64,000 nt of DNA, taken from positions 372,001-436,000 of the forward strand of contig NZ_JAULRT010000052.1 in NCBI RefSeq assembly GCF_030518215.1. The letters run 5' to 3'. Position 1 is the stretch's first letter. Every line of letters starts with the position of its first letter. Positions 61,439 through 64,000 of the stretch are shown here, piece after piece. The stretch is from Gilvimarinus algae. GTDB lineage: Bacteria > Pseudomonadota > Gammaproteobacteria > Pseudomonadales > Cellvibrionaceae. Made by a program: the position numbers and the translations under genes. The notes beneath the pieces are model-generated. The model had not been told where the DNA came from. It worked only from the letters and a program-made list of their open reading frames with translations, and did not search any database.

Positions 61439-64000
61439 ATGAATGCATTGCTACTATTATTAAACAGGAACTTTAGCATTTTAAAATTATCAGTTCGTAT
61501 TTTGACTTTATTGTCTTTAATGCTGATAGCGGCAGGCGGCTATGCTGACGGTTTTGGTGAGTATGGTGAAAGTCTTGTTGATGTGGAAGTAGAGGACTCC
61601 CCTGATGAATGCGGGTCAGGTGGCCGTGGCAGTTCAGCTAGTAGCCCTTTCCCCGTTAGTTATTATTCAGGGCGTGAGAAAAAGTATGCTGTTGATATGC
61701 ATATTCAAGGTGTGTTTCCGATCACGCTTGGTCGTAGCTATAGCAGCCATAGTACCTATGATAGTCCACTGGGATATGGGTGGGCATTTAGTCACGACCG
61801 CAGAGTTTACGAGTATGCCGATGGCTCTGTAGTAATTCGATATAGTTGTGGGCAACGAGATAAATTACGTATGGTCGCCGGTGCCTATGTGCCAGCAAAA
61901 GCTGGCTTGCAGGGTCAGTTATCGCAAAGCGAGAATGGCGGTTATCGGTTTGCATATTTAAGTGGCGCAACCGATTATTATGATATACAAGGCAGGTTAA
62001 TTGCTGCGGAAACAGTCGATGGTCACCGCTTGGAATACAGTTATAATCCTGGGCGCTACAATCTTGTAGGGTCTTCGCCGGCGTCTATCGATCCAGACAC
62101 ACCTATGACAGTGGCCTCTACGTATCAACTGGAACGTATAGAAGAGCGCTTGGCAGACGGTACACTTACCGGTAATTATATTCGTTTTGAATACAATCCT
62201 GTTACGGGCCGTGTTGTAAAAGCCATCGCCAATGATGACCGCGAAGTGACTTACGTACATAATACTTTCACCCACAAGGATCAAAATCTTACCAACGGAA
62301 ACTTGGAAACCGTTAATGGTCTGGAAGGCATTGTTACACAGTACAAATACGAAGATCCATATGACAGTCATAACCTCACGTCATCGCAAGTCGGAGAGGG
62401 GGCCACACCCGTTATTAACGTATATGATGAAAAAGATCGTGTTGTCCAACAAACATATGGACATCAGAATTTTGATATCAATTATGTTGCCCCGTACTAT
62501 CACACCATAGTGACAGAAACTATTACCGATGACAATGGTGAAAATCCTGTATCGGCAGTTACCGAATATACTTTTAATGAACACGGTTTTACCACCGACA
62601 TACTCGACGCCGAAGGCAGTCTGACGCAATACAAATTAAGTACAAACAACTTAGTGGAAAGGGAAATAATCAGCGGGCCCGAGAATGAGTCCGGTGAGCG
62701 AGATGTGATTAAAACACTTGAATTTGATTTTACCGCCGAAGGCCGTTTGAGGGCCCAAAAAACCAAACTTTCCTCCGGAGAAGTCATTGTTCGGCAAGTG
62801 ACTTACAACGGAAGCTTTATTGAAAGCGAACAAGTAGTCTCCTCAAAAGACCCGCATAAAATATTTCGATCCGAATACCTGCATAACGTAAATGCTGACG
62901 GTAAGCCTATAACCATTCAATCCGTTAGAAACCGTAAGGAAGATGGCAGCTATCAAACAGTTAACTATAAATACAACTTACGTAATCAACTGATAGAAAT
63001 TCAGTACGATGATGGAACAGTTTATGTTATAGAATATGAAAATAACAGCCCTTATCTAACCCGGACATATTGGCGCGATAGTAATGGGGTAGAGGTTGCC
63101 GAGGGTCAGGAGCATTTTAGTTACGATGCTCGCGGTAATATTTCCACAATGACTGATGCTAAGTCCAATGTTTCTACGTTCAACGAATATGACGACCTAG
63201 ATCGTTTACTAAGTGTCACTAACGCCCTGCAGGAAGAGACAATATATTTTTATGAGGGCAATAATCTTGTTGCAACTGAGCAAAATCGAAAGCCCGATGG
63301 GCAAGGCGGTTTTTCTCAAGGCTTGCATACTAAGTACTTTTTTAATAGCGAACAACGTGTTATTCGAACGGAGCAACTGAGTGATCAAGGCTTAGTCACC
63401 CAGTCCGCATTTACCTATGATAGTCGCGGTTTGATCTTAACCGGAAGTGATGGGCATAACCCAGCTGCGGTATTTACCTATGACAAGCTTGGTCAGCTAA
63501 AGACACAAACGGATGCGAATGGCCATGCTCTTAGTTACGAGTACGATGCTGCCGGTAGAAGAACTTTAGAGGCTGATCTAAATGATTTAAGTCGTATACG
63601 TCGCTACACCTATGACTCCTTGGACCGATTAATTAAAGAAGAAGTATTGGGCGTAAACACTACTGTCGAGTCCGAATACGAGTATGACGCGCTAGGCAAT
63701 ATAGTCCGAGTAAAAGATGGAAATCAGGGCGCCTTTGTGTTTACTTATGATGCTCTTTCTAGGAGGGTGTCCGAGCAACGACCTATGGGTGAGCTCACAA
63801 CTATTCACTACAACAATCGAGACGAGCAAGTTAAGGTTGTTACCCCACGTGGCAGCAAACTTACGTATGAGTACGCGCCCTGGGGTGGCTTGGAGCGTGT
63901 AGATGTATTCAGTTCTGAGGCTTCCACTGTCAGTGAGTATCATCAACGGTTTGAGTACGATTTAAATACCAATATTCATAAAAGTTATGATTCGCGTATT
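61439..64000 (+). CDS. Exported RHS-repeat protein, 3' truncated by the window
   Basis: The frame is open from the ATG at 61439 to the window edge (854 codons visible). A signal peptide or membrane segment (about 17-36) is followed by a DUF6531-like start (SSPFPVSYYSGREKKYAVDMH, FPITLGRSYSSH, YGWAFSHDRRVYEYADG). RHS/YD repeats fill the visible part (YDARGNISTMTDAKSNVSTF, YDKLGQLKTQTDANGHALSYEYDAAGRR, YEYDALGNIVRVKDGNQG). RHS proteins form a closed shell round a C-terminal toxin or effector; here that C-terminus lies outside. It starts 61 bases after the TPR gene. Confidence 0.88.
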   Translation, partial: MNALLLLLNRNFSILKLSVRILTLLSLMLIAAGGYADGFGEYGESLVDVEVEDSPDECGSGGRGSSASSPFPVSYYSGREKKYAVDMHIQGVFPITLGRSYSSHSTYDSPLGYGWAFSHDRRVYEYADGSVVIRYSCGQRDKLRMVAGAYVPAKAGLQGQLSQSENGGYRFAYLSGATDYYDIQGRLIAAETVDGHRLEYSYNPGRYNLVGSSPASIDPDTPMTVASTYQLERIEERLADGTLTGNYIRFEYNPVTGRVVKAIANDDREVTYVHNTFTHKDQNLTNGNLETVNGLEGIVTQYKYEDPYDSHNLTSSQVGEGATPVINVYDEKDRVVQQTYGHQNFDINYVAPYYHTIVTETITDDNGENPVSAVTEYTFNEHGFTTDILDAEGSLTQYKLSTNNLVEREIISGPENESGERDVIKTLEFDFTAEGRLRAQKTKLSSGEVIVRQVTYNGSFIESEQVVSSKDPHKIFRSEYLHNVNADGKPITIQSVRNRKEDGSYQTVNYKYNLRNQLIEIQYDDGTVYVIEYENNSPYLTRTYWRDSNGVEVAEGQEHFSYDARGNISTMTDAKSNVSTFNEYDDLDRLLSVTNALQEETIYFYEGNNLVATEQNRKPDGQGGFSQGLHTKYFFNSEQRVIRTEQLSDQGLVTQSAFTYDSRGLILTGSDGHNPAAVFTYDKLGQLKTQTDANGHALSYEYDAAGRRTLEADLNDLSRIRRYTYDSLDRLIKEEVLGVNTTVESEYEYDALGNIVRVKDGNQGAFVFTYDALSRRVSEQRPMGELTTIHYNNRDEQVKVVTPRGSKLTYEYAPWGGLERVDVFSSEASTVSEYHQRFEYDLNTNIHKSYDSRI

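Overview
The window looks like a chromosomal segment of a free-living, Gram-negative gammaproteobacterium related to Pseudomonas, most plausibly a marine polysaccharide degrader of the Cellvibrionaceae type. This is inferred from gene order (mltD-gloB-yafS-rnhA-dnaQ, then fimL-nudC-sohB, as around P. aeruginosa PA1812-PA1823), a P. aeruginosa-like ThrH, the [4Fe-4S] form of CysH, lpxO, and several very large TonB receptors. No rRNA, tRNA or CRISPR array was seen.

Layout. 1-24 kb is core genome: a truncated dual-ATPase peptide ABC transporter subunit, cell-wall and glyoxalase genes, RNase HI and the DNA polymerase proofreading subunit, FimL, NudC, SohB, AcuI/YhdH, MsrA, an APS reductase with a glutaredoxin-like partner, ThrH, a large c-di-GMP HD-GYP sensor, a DMT exporter, a cold-shock protein, two DEAD-box helicases, Apt, LpxO and PabB. 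A near-consensus parS-like palindrome and a second perfect palindrome lie in the cysH-thrH intergenic region. At 25.4-28.5 kb is a large protein resembling the phosphorylase kinase alpha/beta subunit, followed by an orphan IS3-type orfA.

29-40 kb is an iron-starvation block: a Fur-box-preceded siderophore-type TonB receptor; a PepSY membrane-protein operon; a fagA-fumC-orfX-flavodoxin-orfX-like operon; and a second DUF3649-PepSY-DUF3325 operon. The second operon is preceded by a Fur box/promoter and, only about 70 nt downstream, a strong intrinsic terminator, which suggests an iron-controlled small RNA or attenuated leader. A stand-alone 56-codon gene with its own promoter and terminator follows. 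40-47 kb is a FecI-FecR-FecA-like surface-signalling set with an exported phosphoesterase; its receptor appears to be a fusion that still carries an internal second signal peptide.

From about 47.3 kb to the right edge the DNA becomes visibly more A+T-rich. It carries a ferric-reductase-like membrane protein with a ChrB/rhodanese-like protein, then a compact run of six exported-protein genes on the plus strand: an FG-GAP/TSP3 calcium-repeat protein, a 2255-residue beta-propeller/beta-helix/FlgD-like protein, a TolB-like propeller, a FlgD-like two-domain protein, a TPR protein and an RHS protein that runs off the window. The junctions overlap or are short. This is the best candidate for an undescribed multi-component surface or secretion system.
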